A DNA stretch of 64,000 nt. Origin: Mucilaginibacter frigoritolerans. Lineage in GTDB: Bacteria; Bacteroidota; Bacteroidia; Sphingobacteriales; Sphingobacteriaceae. The stretch is from assembly GCF_007830615.1 (NCBI RefSeq), contig NZ_VLLI01000009.1:1-64000 (forward strand). Direction: 5' to 3'. A program made the position numbers and the translations under genes. The notes beneath the pieces were generated by a model, which was given only the letters and a program-made list of their open reading frames with translations, did no database searches and was not told the DNA's origin. The stretch's first letter is position 1. The number at the start of each line of letters is the position of its first letter. Shown here piece by piece: positions 7,997 through 15,534 of the stretch.

Positions 7997-8926
7997 ATGA
8001 ATCAGGAAAATAATTCGAGAAGAGAGTTTCTAATAAGCGGACTGTTGGCTGCCGGAGTTGTTGCCGGATGTACTCCAAATAAAAACACATTTGAGGCGGC
8101 TGCCGGCGAAGATGTGGTAGCATCCGGAAAAAAAGTAAAACTGCTATCAGTGGATGGTGAGATAATAGAGGTTGACGAAGCGTTTTTAAAACCCGTTCCG
8201 CATATGCCCCCAGTATCTAATACCGAAGCGAGGATTGGCATACCAGGTAAAAAGTTTGTAATGGTAATTGACCTTTCCCGGTGTAAAAACCTCAAAAAAT
8301 GTCAATCTGCCTGTAACCATGCGCATGAGTTAAACCCCGGTCAAAACTGGATAAAAGTAGACCCGATGCAGGCTGGTGAGTATACCGCTCCATATTGGGA
8401 GCCAACTACCTGTATGCACTGTGATGAGCCGCCATGTGTAAAGGTTTGTCCGGTTGATGCAACTTTTAAGAGACAGGATGGAATAGTATTAATTGATAGT
8501 GATCGCTGTATTGGTTGCCGTTTTTGTATGGCTGCATGTCCATACTCAACCAGGGTATTTAACTGGGATCAGCCTATGTTACCAGCTGCAGTTGCAAGTC
8601 AGCCTTATTCTGCAGAAACCAGTATTCCTCAAAAAAAGGGTACCGTAGGCAAATGTGACTTTTGCGCTGATATGACAAGGGAAGGCATGTTGCCACACTG
8701 CGTTTCGGCCTGTCCAAATGGGGTTTTTGCCTTTGGCGATATGAATGAGGATACAGTAACTAATGGTGCTGAAACATTCAGATTCAGCGAGTTAATAAGG
8801 GATAAAGCAGGTTACAGGCTGATGGAAGATTTGGGAACCAAACCAAGTGTTTATTACCTGCCACCAGTTAACCGGAATTTCCCATTCCAATCAGGACTTG
8901 AGAACGATAAAACACAAAATAGTTAA
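7997..8926 (+). CDS. Exported four-motif [Fe-S] electron-transfer subunit (PsrB/NrfC/HybA-like)
   Basis: 309 residues. A Tat signal (S-R-R-E-F-L-I-S) runs into a lipobox-like V-V-A-G-C25, so it may be a Tat lipoprotein on the periplasmic face. Four ferredoxin-like Cys groups follow: I C96, C102, C106; II C139, C142, C147, C151; III C171, C174, C177, C181; IV C220, C223, C235, C239. Group I has Leu99 where the second Cys is usual, so one cluster may be [3Fe-4S] or use another ligand. Proteins of this type pass electrons between an NrfD/PsrC quinol anchor and a periplasmic partner. The NrfD-like gene follows 16 bases later; no molybdopterin subunit is encoded nearby. Confidence 0.88.
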   Translation: MNQENNSRREFLISGLLAAGVVAGCTPNKNTFEAAAGEDVVASGKKVKLLSVDGEIIEVDEAFLKPVPHMPPVSNTEARIGIPGKKFVMVIDLSRCKNLKKCQSACNHAHELNPGQNWIKVDPMQAGEYTAPYWEPTTCMHCDEPPCVKVCPVDATFKRQDGIVLIDSDRCIGCRFCMAACPYSTRVFNWDQPMLPAAVASQPYSAETSIPQKKGTVGKCDFCADMTREGMLPHCVSACPNGVFAFGDMNEDTVTNGAETFRFSELIRDKAGYRLMEDLGTKPSVYYLPPVNRNFPFQSGLENDKTQNS

Positions 8927-8942
8927 CCTAAATTATTGAAAG

Positions 8943-10301
8943 GTGGAAAACGTAATAATAAAAGATAAACCAATTAAAGATACACTACCGAAAGATATAA
9001 ACTCAGCGGCTGGGGATAAGATCATAAACGATCTGCTTCCGCAAAAATTTGGCAAAGCCGGTAAAATATGGGTAGGTATTTTAGTTGCCATTTGCCTGGT
9101 TGGTATGTTTGCCTATTATCGGCAGTTACGGTATGGTTTGGTGGTTACCAACATGCGCGATTATGTTTCATGGGGTATTTACATCTCAAACTTTGTATTT
9201 TTTGTAGCCATAAGCCTTGTTGGCTCCTTGATAACGGCTATATTCAGGTTACTTGGTGTTAAATGGGGAGCGCCGCTTACACGTATCGCAGAGATGATAG
9301 CAGTAGCGGGTATCATATTTGCCTCACTCATTATTATTGTTGATATGGGTAGCCCTGAACGGTTTTATTACTTGTTTCTATACGGACGTATCCAATCGCC
9401 TATTATTTGGGATGTTATAGTAATTACAACTTATTTTTTTATAAGCGTATTGCTACTCTACTACCCCTTATTACCTGATATTAAAATATTACTTCATCAT
9501 AAAGAACGTTCAAGCCAAAAACTAAACAAGTTTTACAGCTTTATCGGCTCATTTTGGAAGGGAAGCCATAAACAAAATTTACTAAGTAATAAAGCCATTA
9601 ATGTGCTATGTATCACTATAATTCCGGTTGCATTTACCATTCACACGGTTACATCGTGGTTATTTGCCACCACTTACAGGCCAGGATGGGATAGTACCAA
9701 TTTTGGTGCATACTTTATAGCGGGTGCATTTTTAGTGGGAGCGGGAGCTGTTGTAGTGGCAATGTATGTTTTCAGAAAAGCCTATCATCTGGAAAAATAT
9801 ATTACTGATAGTCATTTTGATAAAATGGGTAAAATAGTGGTGCTATTGTCGCTGGTTTATTTGTACTTCAATGTAAACGAATTTTTGACACCTTTCTTTA
9901 AAATGAAAGAATCAGAAAGAGGTTATCTGAATGATATGTTTACCGGGAGTTTTGCGCCTGTTTTTTGGTTTGCCATTTTAACAGGGATGATTTTACCTAT
10001 TATTATATTGCTGTTTAAAAAAGGCAGAAGACCTTTGCCTATGTTTATTGTAGGCGTAATGGTTGTAGTTGGTGCATGGTTTAAACGTTATTTAATTGTA
10101 ACCCCAACACTGCTGCATCCATTTTTACCTATGCATGATGTGCCTGAAGCTTACCGCCATTATTTTCCGAGCTGGGAGGAATGGGCCATTACCATGGGTT
10201 CATTAGCCGGAACATTACTGGTGATAACTATACTGGCCAGAATATTTCCAATTATTCCAATTCAAGAAACTTTAAACGAACACCATGAAACTGCTGAATA
10301 A
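8943..10301 (+). CDS. NrfD/PsrC family quinol-interacting membrane anchor
   Basis: 452 residues starting at a GTG; no ATG lies before the first membrane segment. Roughly nine to ten hydrophobic helices are visible (first about residues 42-62, last about 420-440), with the NrfD-type pattern M-R-D-Y-V-S-W-G-I-Y early in the protein and V-D-M-G-S-P-E-R in the middle. This family anchors periplasmic Fe-S subunits and exchanges electrons with menaquinone in the inner membrane. Coupling to the preceding Fe-S gene is the standard pair. Its end overlaps the next gene by 17 bases, implying translational coupling. Confidence 0.9.
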   Translation: MENVIIKDKPIKDTLPKDINSAAGDKIINDLLPQKFGKAGKIWVGILVAICLVGMFAYYRQLRYGLVVTNMRDYVSWGIYISNFVFFVAISLVGSLITAIFRLLGVKWGAPLTRIAEMIAVAGIIFASLIIIVDMGSPERFYYLFLYGRIQSPIIWDVIVITTYFFISVLLLYYPLLPDIKILLHHKERSSQKLNKFYSFIGSFWKGSHKQNLLSNKAINVLCITIIPVAFTIHTVTSWLFATTYRPGWDSTNFGAYFIAGAFLVGAGAVVVAMYVFRKAYHLEKYITDSHFDKMGKIVVLLSLVYLYFNVNEFLTPFFKMKESERGYLNDMFTGSFAPVFWFAILTGMILPIIILLFKKGRRPLPMFIVGVMVVVGAWFKRYLIVTPTLLHPFLPMHDVPEAYRHYFPSWEEWAITMGSLAGTLLVITILARIFPIIPIQETLNEHHETAE

Positions 10302-11163
10302 AATACGCATTGCATCACTATCTGTTATACTTGTTTTACTAAGTTTTAATGGGTTTTCGCAGGCCGCCGAAAAGGGAGATGTGAATATTGCTATCAATTA
10401 CTTTATCACTAATAATAGTGTGCCTCGCCTTATGGTAAAAGTAAATACAAAGGTAAATGGCAAGTTTTTAAACGTTGCAGGCATTAGCGTTAAATTGTTT
10501 TTAGATAAAGATTCAACCGGAACATTTATAGGAAACGTGGTTACAAATGAAAAGGGGGAAGCGACTATTTACATCCCAACATCTGTAAAATCGGAATGGA
10601 ATACCTCGATAAAACATACCTTCCTGGCAACATTTGCAGGTAATAAAAAATATGAATCTGCAAAGGCCGACCTCACAGTTGCTAAAGCCAAAATTTTAAT
10701 TGATGCCGGCAGTGATAAAACGGTTACCGCAACTGTTTATGAAATGAAAGATACCACGTGGACACCTGCAAAAGGTGTTGATGTAATACTTGCTCTAAAA
10801 CGTTTGGGTGCGGATCTTAACATTAATGAAACACCAACTTTTTCAACCGATTCAACCGGAAAAGCTTCAGGCGATTTTAAAAGAGATAGTATCCCTGGAG
10901 ATGCAAATGGAAATATAATACTGGTGGCCAAAATAGTTGACAATGATAACTACGGTAACTTATCAATACAAAAAGTAGTCCCCTGGGGAGCTAAGTTTAC
11001 ATCTGTAAGTGTTTTTAATAAAAGAACACTGTTTGCTACCAGAGGGAAAGCGCCTATTTGGCTCATCGTGGTTTCATCTGCTATTATTATTGCCGTTTGG
11101 GGAGTATTGATTATGCTGGTATTTAATATTATCAGAATTAAAAAATTAGGGCAGGAGGTTTAG
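10285..11163 (+). CDS. Exported protein with Ig-like repeats and C-terminal membrane anchor
   Basis: 292 residues. A signal peptide (residues 1-26, ending F-S-Q) leads into two beta-rich domains of about 110 residues, each with the D-[ST]-T-G-[TK] turn of Ig-like/big-domain folds, then a single transmembrane helix (about 258-283) and a short basic cytoplasmic tail. No cofactor motif is present. I do not recognise a named family. Overlapping the NrfD-like gene by 17 bases and ending at a strong terminator, it is the last gene of the respiratory cluster and probably holds or guides its periplasmic parts at the inner membrane. That role is inferred. Confidence 0.65.
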   Translation: MKLLNKIRIASLSVILVLLSFNGFSQAAEKGDVNIAINYFITNNSVPRLMVKVNTKVNGKFLNVAGISVKLFLDKDSTGTFIGNVVTNEKGEATIYIPTSVKSEWNTSIKHTFLATFAGNKKYESAKADLTVAKAKILIDAGSDKTVTATVYEMKDTTWTPAKGVDVILALKRLGADLNINETPTFSTDSTGKASGDFKRDSIPGDANGNIILVAKIVDNDNYGNLSIQKVVPWGAKFTSVSVFNKRTLFATRGKAPIWLIVVSSAIIIAVWGVLIMLVFNIIRIKKLGQEV

Positions 11164-11191
11164 CTTATTAAAATTAGCCGTATATGTCCCT

Positions 11192-11233
11192 AAAAAACGA
11201 AGGCCAGCAAAAGTTTGCTGGCCTTCGTTTTTT
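11192..11233. terminator. Strong terminator closing the respiratory cluster
   Basis: A perfect 20-bp inverted repeat (11192-11211 with 11214-11233) with only two unpaired bases, flanked by A and T runs so it can work on both strands. Confidence 0.9.
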
Positions 11234-11462
11234 GATATTATAATCATACGGTATTTGCCCGATTAAATAAAGAAACAAGGAATTCTTCTAAATAAGAATA
11301 CGGTCTTTTTCAGGAGGAGGCAATGGATTTTTTGGCCCGTGTTGTCCCAACTTGGCCCGTGTTAGAGCTTAATTGATTGATTTATAGTAATGGCGTGTTT
11401 TTGCTGGCCCGGTGTGTTTCTACTGTATCGTGTGTCTGCGGGACAAAATGGGCTTGATAAAC
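11234..11462. other. Gene-free stretch with short repeats and a tiny ORF
   Basis: No substantial gene. A G-rich segment holds the 12-base repeat ttggcccgtgtt twice (11332-11343, 11352-11363) and a weaker third copy near 11404. ATG 11323 to TGA 11376 gives a 17-codon ORF preceded by aggaggaggca, an unusually strong Shine-Dalgarno sequence for this genome. Whether it is translated is unknown. Confidence 0.4.
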
Positions 11463-11497
11463 AAAAAAACGTTGTAAAATTAAATTTTACAACGTTT
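11463..11497 (-). terminator. Terminator of the tRNA-Ser gene
   Basis: A perfect 14-bp inverted repeat (11467-11480 with 11484-11497) with a 3-nt loop; on the minus strand it is followed by a run of T, just downstream of the tRNA 3' end. Confidence 0.85.
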
Positions 11498-11507
11498 GAT
11501 TTCTTGG

Positions 11508-11594
11508 CGGAGAGCTAGGGATTCGAACCCCAGGAACCTTTCACAGTTCAACAGTTTTCAAGACTGCCGCAATCGACCACTCTGCCAGCTCTCC
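11508..11594 (-). tRNA. tRNA-Ser (UGA)
   Basis: On the minus strand the 87-nt cloverleaf begins GGAGAGC and ends GCTCTCCG, with the anticodon loop CTTGAAAA giving anticodon TGA, a TTCGAAT T-loop and the long variable arm of class II tRNAs. CCA is not encoded. Confidence 0.95.
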
Positions 11595-11783
11595 GGGGAC
11601 AAAAGTACAAAACCGGGCCGATTTGGCAAATTTGATGTTAAGTTTTTTTAAACTAATTTATAAGCTTTTGGTTATAAGCTTATTATTTTACTTATTTAAT
11701 GATAAATTGATGTAAAATAGGGCAAAAATGGGTTGGTTTTACATATTATGTGTGAGATTATCTGCCTAAAAACGCGTATTTCA

Positions 11784-12752
11784 TTAAGAAATTGTTTTTT
11801 GCCTGAAGGTATTGAACATCGGTTTTACAATTTTGATGTTTCTTTTCGAATATTCGATGCTTGCGTTTAACTCAAAACCTATTAATAATATTAAAGAGTT
11901 TAAATAAAGCCATAGCATTAATATTATTAACGTTCCAATAGAACCATAGATCTTGTTATACGACGAAAAATTATCGATATAATAAGTAAATCCAAGCGAT
12001 GACAATACTGCAAGGATAGTGGCCATTATGGAACCTGTACTTAAAAACTTCCACTTCTGTTTGTTTGCCGGACCGTAACGGTATAGCAACGAGATTGTGA
12101 TGAAAAATATAGCAATTACAATAATCCATCTGGAAAGCTTGATAACATAGATCCAGAAATGACCTTTGTTGTCAATGTGGTGCTGTAGAAAACTTATAAG
12201 GGCCTCACCTGCTGTCATTACGGTAATAGCAATCAAAAGGGATACACTAATTACTAAAGTTAATATAGTGGCAATTGCACGTCGTTTAAGCCACGTCCTT
12301 TTTTCTATAATGAGCGAGGATGTGTTAAATGCCCGCATTAAATTGGCAATACCATTTGTTGCAAAGTAAAGCGCTGATATGAAACCAATGGATAATAATT
12401 TACCGTTGTGGTGACGTACAATATCTTCAATAGTAGCCTGGAAGGCCATGTAGGCATTATAAGGCAAAATAGTTGACAGTACATTAAGCAATTGCCCCTG
12501 GAAGTTTTTAATATGGATGTAGGGGATAAGGGTAAATAAAAATATAGTTGCCGGAAAAAATGCAAGCATAAAATTATAAGCCAAGGATGATGCTCTATTT
12601 AGTAAAGTACGCTCCTGAATTTCATGAGCGAAGAAAGCGAGTACATTATATAATGGCAATGGATCAAAGCCTGGCAGGATGTATTGTTTTGACCAGGCTA
12701 TGAAATTTTGATAAATCTTAAAACGGAGTAAAAAACGGTGCGTCCATCTCAT
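11784..12752 (-). CDS. YihY/virulence factor BrkB family membrane protein
   Basis: 322 residues with about six hydrophobic helices and the family pattern A-S-S-L-A-Y-N-F-M-L-A-F-F-P-A near residue 60, then the Y-G-P-[AG]-N-K-Q-K-W block near 220. The family is an inner-membrane protein of unclear function, possibly a transporter; it is not RNase BN despite older naming. It is the last gene of a five-gene minus-strand run (PASTA, rhodanese, mltG, thioesterase, this gene), starting 11 bases after the thioesterase stop. Confidence 0.88.
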   Translation of the reverse strand: MRWTHRFLLRFKIYQNFIAWSKQYILPGFDPLPLYNVLAFFAHEIQERTLLNRASSLAYNFMLAFFPATIFLFTLIPYIHIKNFQGQLLNVLSTILPYNAYMAFQATIEDIVRHHNGKLLSIGFISALYFATNGIANLMRAFNTSSLIIEKRTWLKRRAIATILTLVISVSLLIAITVMTAGEALISFLQHHIDNKGHFWIYVIKLSRWIIVIAIFFITISLLYRYGPANKQKWKFLSTGSIMATILAVLSSLGFTYYIDNFSSYNKIYGSIGTLIILMLWLYLNSLILLIGFELNASIEYSKRNIKIVKPMFNTFRQKTIS

Positions 12753-12763
12753 TTAACTCAAAC

Positions 12764-13171
12764 TTACTCAAAAAAAGGTTTTAATTTGTCAAGAAATTCC
12801 TGTGATGGAAGGCAAGGCCGGCTAGTGTTCATATTTACAAAAACCAATAGGGTAGAGCCTGTATTAATAAGTTCATTTTTTTCGTTATACAGCTCATATC
12901 TGAAGTGAATCCGGATACCTGGCATTTTATCCATCATAACTTTAACAGTTATTTCTTCATCATATAATGCCGGTTTAAGGTATTTACAGTTCATTTCTAA
13001 AACAGGCATCATTATGCCTGTTTCTTCCATGCCACTATAAGTTAAACCAAGGCTGCGCAACATTTCCACACGGCCTACTTCATAAAATTCTGCATAGTTG
13101 CCGTAATACATATAGCCCATCTGATCGGTTTCACCATATCTTACCCTTAATTTGGTTGAGTGCTCAAACAT
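12764..13171 (-). CDS. Hotdog-fold acyl-CoA thioesterase (4HBT, YbgC/FadM type)
   Basis: 135 residues, the normal size for a single hotdog domain. The N-terminal R-Y-G-E-T-D-Q-M-G-Y-M-Y-Y-G-N-Y motif carries the catalytic Asp of the 4-hydroxybenzoyl-CoA thioesterase type. It hydrolyses acyl-CoA thioesters in the cytoplasm; the chain length cannot be predicted. Its ATG overlaps the mltG stop by one base (TAATG), so translation is coupled. Confidence 0.9.
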   Translation of the reverse strand: MFEHSTKLRVRYGETDQMGYMYYGNYAEFYEVGRVEMLRSLGLTYSGMEETGIMMPVLEMNCKYLKPALYDEEITVKVMMDKMPGIRIHFRYELYNEKNELINTGSTLLVFVNMNTSRPCLPSQEFLDKLKPFFE

Positions 13172-14226
13172 TATCTTTTGATGTTTCTTTCGTTAAGAGC
13201 TTCCTGGAATTTGTGTGCGTTAATTTTATGCTGAGCCAGATTATCGGTAAAGTTATGGTAGCCTGAGAAATCTTCTTTTGCACACATGTAAATATAATCG
13301 CTTTGTTTATAATTAAGTACTGAGTTTACTGCATTCACCGATGGCATCATGATAGGGCCTGGAGGTAAGCCGGTATGCAAATAAGTGTTGTACGGCGAAT
13401 TTATGGTCAGGTATCTTGAAAGTACACGGTGAATGGTAAAATCATTCTCTGCAAAAATTACTGTAGGATCAGACTCTAGTTTAATACCCTTTTTTAGGCG
13501 ATTTAAATATAAACCTGCAATAGTTGGCATTTCATCGTCATGCAAGGCCTCAGCATCTACTATGGAGGCTAAAACAGATACCTCAACCGGGCTAAGGTTA
13601 ATAGCAGCAGCTTTCTGTTTACGTTCAGGTGTCCAAAATTTTTGGTAGTTGGCATACATCCGCTTAAAAAACTTTTCGGGTGAGGTATTCCAGTACATCT
13701 GGTAGGAATTTGGCAGAAACATTGTGTACACATTGTCGGTAGTAAAACCATACTGCTGTACAAATGCAGTTGAATCTAATAAATGAATAATGGCTGTTGA
13801 GTCTGGCTCAATTTTTTTTGCTATAAAGCCAGCAAATTGTTCTTTTAGTCTTAAATTATGGTAAGAAACGGTAACTGGTTCCTGTGTGCCAGATGCCAGC
13901 ATATTGATAAGTTTGCGGTTACCCATGCCTGAACGCAGATGATATCGACCAGGTTTAACCCTGTTGGTATAATTCATGTTTTCAGCTGCCCAATAAAACG
14001 CAGTTGTATCTTTTACCATATCGCTATCCTTAATGGTTTTGTATACATCGCTAAATGTAGCTCCGGTATGTATATAAAGATATTCATGCTTGTTGGTGAC
14101 ATTTGGGCCGAAATATTTCAGGTAGTAGTTAAGCCCTGTAAATCCAAGAGCGATGAGTAGTATGATCACCATGGCAACAATAAATTTCCTTAAGGTTCCA
14201 CCTGATGATGATTTTTTCTTAGTCAT
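13171..14226 (-). CDS. mltG: Endolytic peptidoglycan transglycosylase MltG
   Basis: 351 residues: a single N-terminal membrane helix (about 14-34), a LysM-like region, then the YceG/MltG catalytic domain. The motif S-I-V-D-A-E-A-L (about residue 220) supplies the catalytic Glu, followed by L-Y-L-N-R-L, L-E-S-D-P-T-V and the T-G-L-P-P-G-P-I motif near residue 290. MltG cuts nascent glycan strands at the inner membrane and so limits their length. It lies 12 bases after the rhodanese gene and overlaps the thioesterase gene. The PASTA protein two genes upstream fits a cell-wall theme. Confidence 0.93.
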   Translation of the reverse strand: MTKKKSSSGGTLRKFIVAMVIILLIALGFTGLNYYLKYFGPNVTNKHEYLYIHTGATFSDVYKTIKDSDMVKDTTAFYWAAENMNYTNRVKPGRYHLRSGMGNRKLINMLASGTQEPVTVSYHNLRLKEQFAGFIAKKIEPDSTAIIHLLDSTAFVQQYGFTTDNVYTMFLPNSYQMYWNTSPEKFFKRMYANYQKFWTPERKQKAAAINLSPVEVSVLASIVDAEALHDDEMPTIAGLYLNRLKKGIKLESDPTVIFAENDFTIHRVLSRYLTINSPYNTYLHTGLPPGPIMMPSVNAVNSVLNYKQSDYIYMCAKEDFSGYHNFTDNLAQHKINAHKFQEALNERNIKR

Positions 14227-14238
14227 TTTTAATAAATT

Positions 14239-14544
14239 TTATTTTCTCAATTTTTGAATAGCTAACAATCCTCCGGCTAAGTTCCGTACATGCAGATAAC
14301 CTTTTTCGGTCAATATTTCTCTGGCAGTTTCGCTACGCAAACCTATTTTGCAGATAACAATGATCTCGTCGGTTTTGTTATACGTAATTTGATCGATGTT
14401 ATTGTTAAACCTTGATAACGGGATGTTTTTGCCACCGATATTGTAGGTGTGAAATTCAATTTCTTCGCGGACATCAATCAAATTTAAATTTTCATTTGCT
14501 GACATCCGCGAAATTAATTCCTTTCCATTAATTGCCGGTTCCAT
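14239..14544 (-). CDS. Single-domain rhodanese-like protein
   Basis: 101 residues, one rhodanese domain. The active-site loop is C-K-I-G-L-R-S about residue 68 and the front motif L-I-D-V-R-E-E-I-E-F is near residue 23. Such proteins carry persulfide sulfur or act as sulfurtransferases in the cytoplasm. The start lies 17 bases inside the end of the PASTA gene, giving coupled translation. The true substrate is unknown. Confidence 0.9.
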   Translation of the reverse strand: MEPAINGKELISRMSANENLNLIDVREEIEFHTYNIGGKNIPLSRFNNNIDQITYNKTDEIIVICKIGLRSETAREILTEKGYLHVRNLAGGLLAIQKLRK

Positions 14545-15313
14545 CCGTTTTAGTGCCTTGCGTAACAGTAAGGTTTATACGTGTACCTAGGCTGGTTTTG
14601 TTTACCGAATCTGTTTTCATTGGCGATTGAGCAACAATAACCAGGTTGGTTGAATCGGTAATGGTTCCCTGGTAAGTAATAGTTCCTAAGGTAAGACCAT
14701 TGTTTTTTATAAGGAATTTTGCTGCGCTCAAATCCTGGTTGATAAAATCGGGTATATCCACTTCACTTGGGCCGGCTCCGTTACCAATTACCAGATCAAT
14801 TTTTGATCCTTTAGGTAATTTAGTTCCTGATTTGATGGATTGACCAGCAAAACGTACATCTAACACGTGGTTTGCAATGTCAGCCTTAAATGTAGTATCT
14901 CCAACTTTCAAACCATAGTTAGCAATAGTTGCTACAGCTTCACGATAAGTGAGAGATTCAAGGTCAGGTAAAGCAATCAATGGGGCCTCACGGGTTACTA
15001 CCGTTAGGTAAATTGTACGATTTTCCTTAACATAAGTACCTGAATCAGGATCTTGCTCAACAACGGAACCCGGTGGTTTATCTAATACATAAACAGAATC
15101 AATTTTATAATCAAAGCCTTGGTCTTTTAATGTATTCATGGCTTTTTCAATCTGCATCCCTTTTAATTGCGGAACAGGTATCCCCGTTCCATGACGGGTG
15201 TAGAAACCAAGGCTAAAAAAAACAATCAGCACAATCAGCAAAACAGAGCCAACTGCCATAATAATGGTATTACGAAATTGTTTGGTTTTTAGATAAGTCC
15301 AAAATTTATTCAT
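14528..15313 (-). CDS. Membrane-anchored PASTA-domain protein without kinase domain
   Basis: 261 residues: one N-terminal transmembrane helix (about 14-36) and three extracytoplasmic PASTA domains (about 42-108, 112-180, 185-255), each with the P-x-[LF]-x-[GN] opening and the Q-D-P or G-A-G-P-S type hinge. PASTA modules bind peptidoglycan fragments or beta-lactams. In Gram-positive bacteria they belong to Ser/Thr kinases or PBPs; here they stand alone, as is usual in Bacteroidota. It heads the envelope operon with mltG. No enzyme domain is present. Confidence 0.88.
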   Translation of the reverse strand: MNKFWTYLKTKQFRNTIIMAVGSVLLIVLIVFFSLGFYTRHGTGIPVPQLKGMQIEKAMNTLKDQGFDYKIDSVYVLDKPPGSVVEQDPDSGTYVKENRTIYLTVVTREAPLIALPDLESLTYREAVATIANYGLKVGDTTFKADIANHVLDVRFAGQSIKSGTKLPKGSKIDLVIGNGAGPSEVDIPDFINQDLSAAKFLIKNNGLTLGTITYQGTITDSTNLVIVAQSPMKTDSVNKTSLGTRINLTVTQGTKTDGTGN

Positions 15314-15471
15314 TTGTACTATTTGTGTTTTTTCAAAGTAAACTTAAAATCAAACATAGGGAAAATTTCGCATTTCAACTTATCCGGCTTCTTAATTTGC
15401 CTGCTGTTAAACGTATGTTTTAGTATTTGTAGTGCGATGCATTGCATTAAACGGGAAAAATGAAAAAAAGA

Positions 15472-15518
15472 TTATACAAAAAGACCATCTGCCAACTGCA
15501 GATGGTCTTTTTGTATAA
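15472..15518 (-). terminator. Terminator after the EEP-fold lipoprotein gene
   Basis: A perfect 21-bp inverted repeat (15472-15492 with 15498-15518), 5-nt loop, with A/T runs at both ends. It lies 17 bases after the stop of the minus-strand gene that starts at 16713. Confidence 0.85.
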
Positions 15519-15534
15519 ATGATTTATAAGAATT

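Noticed and set aside
7997..10301. Nrf-type nitrite reductase operon
   Set aside because: No NrfA pentahaem subunit or NrfB-like protein is encoded; only the Fe-S and NrfD-like parts match.
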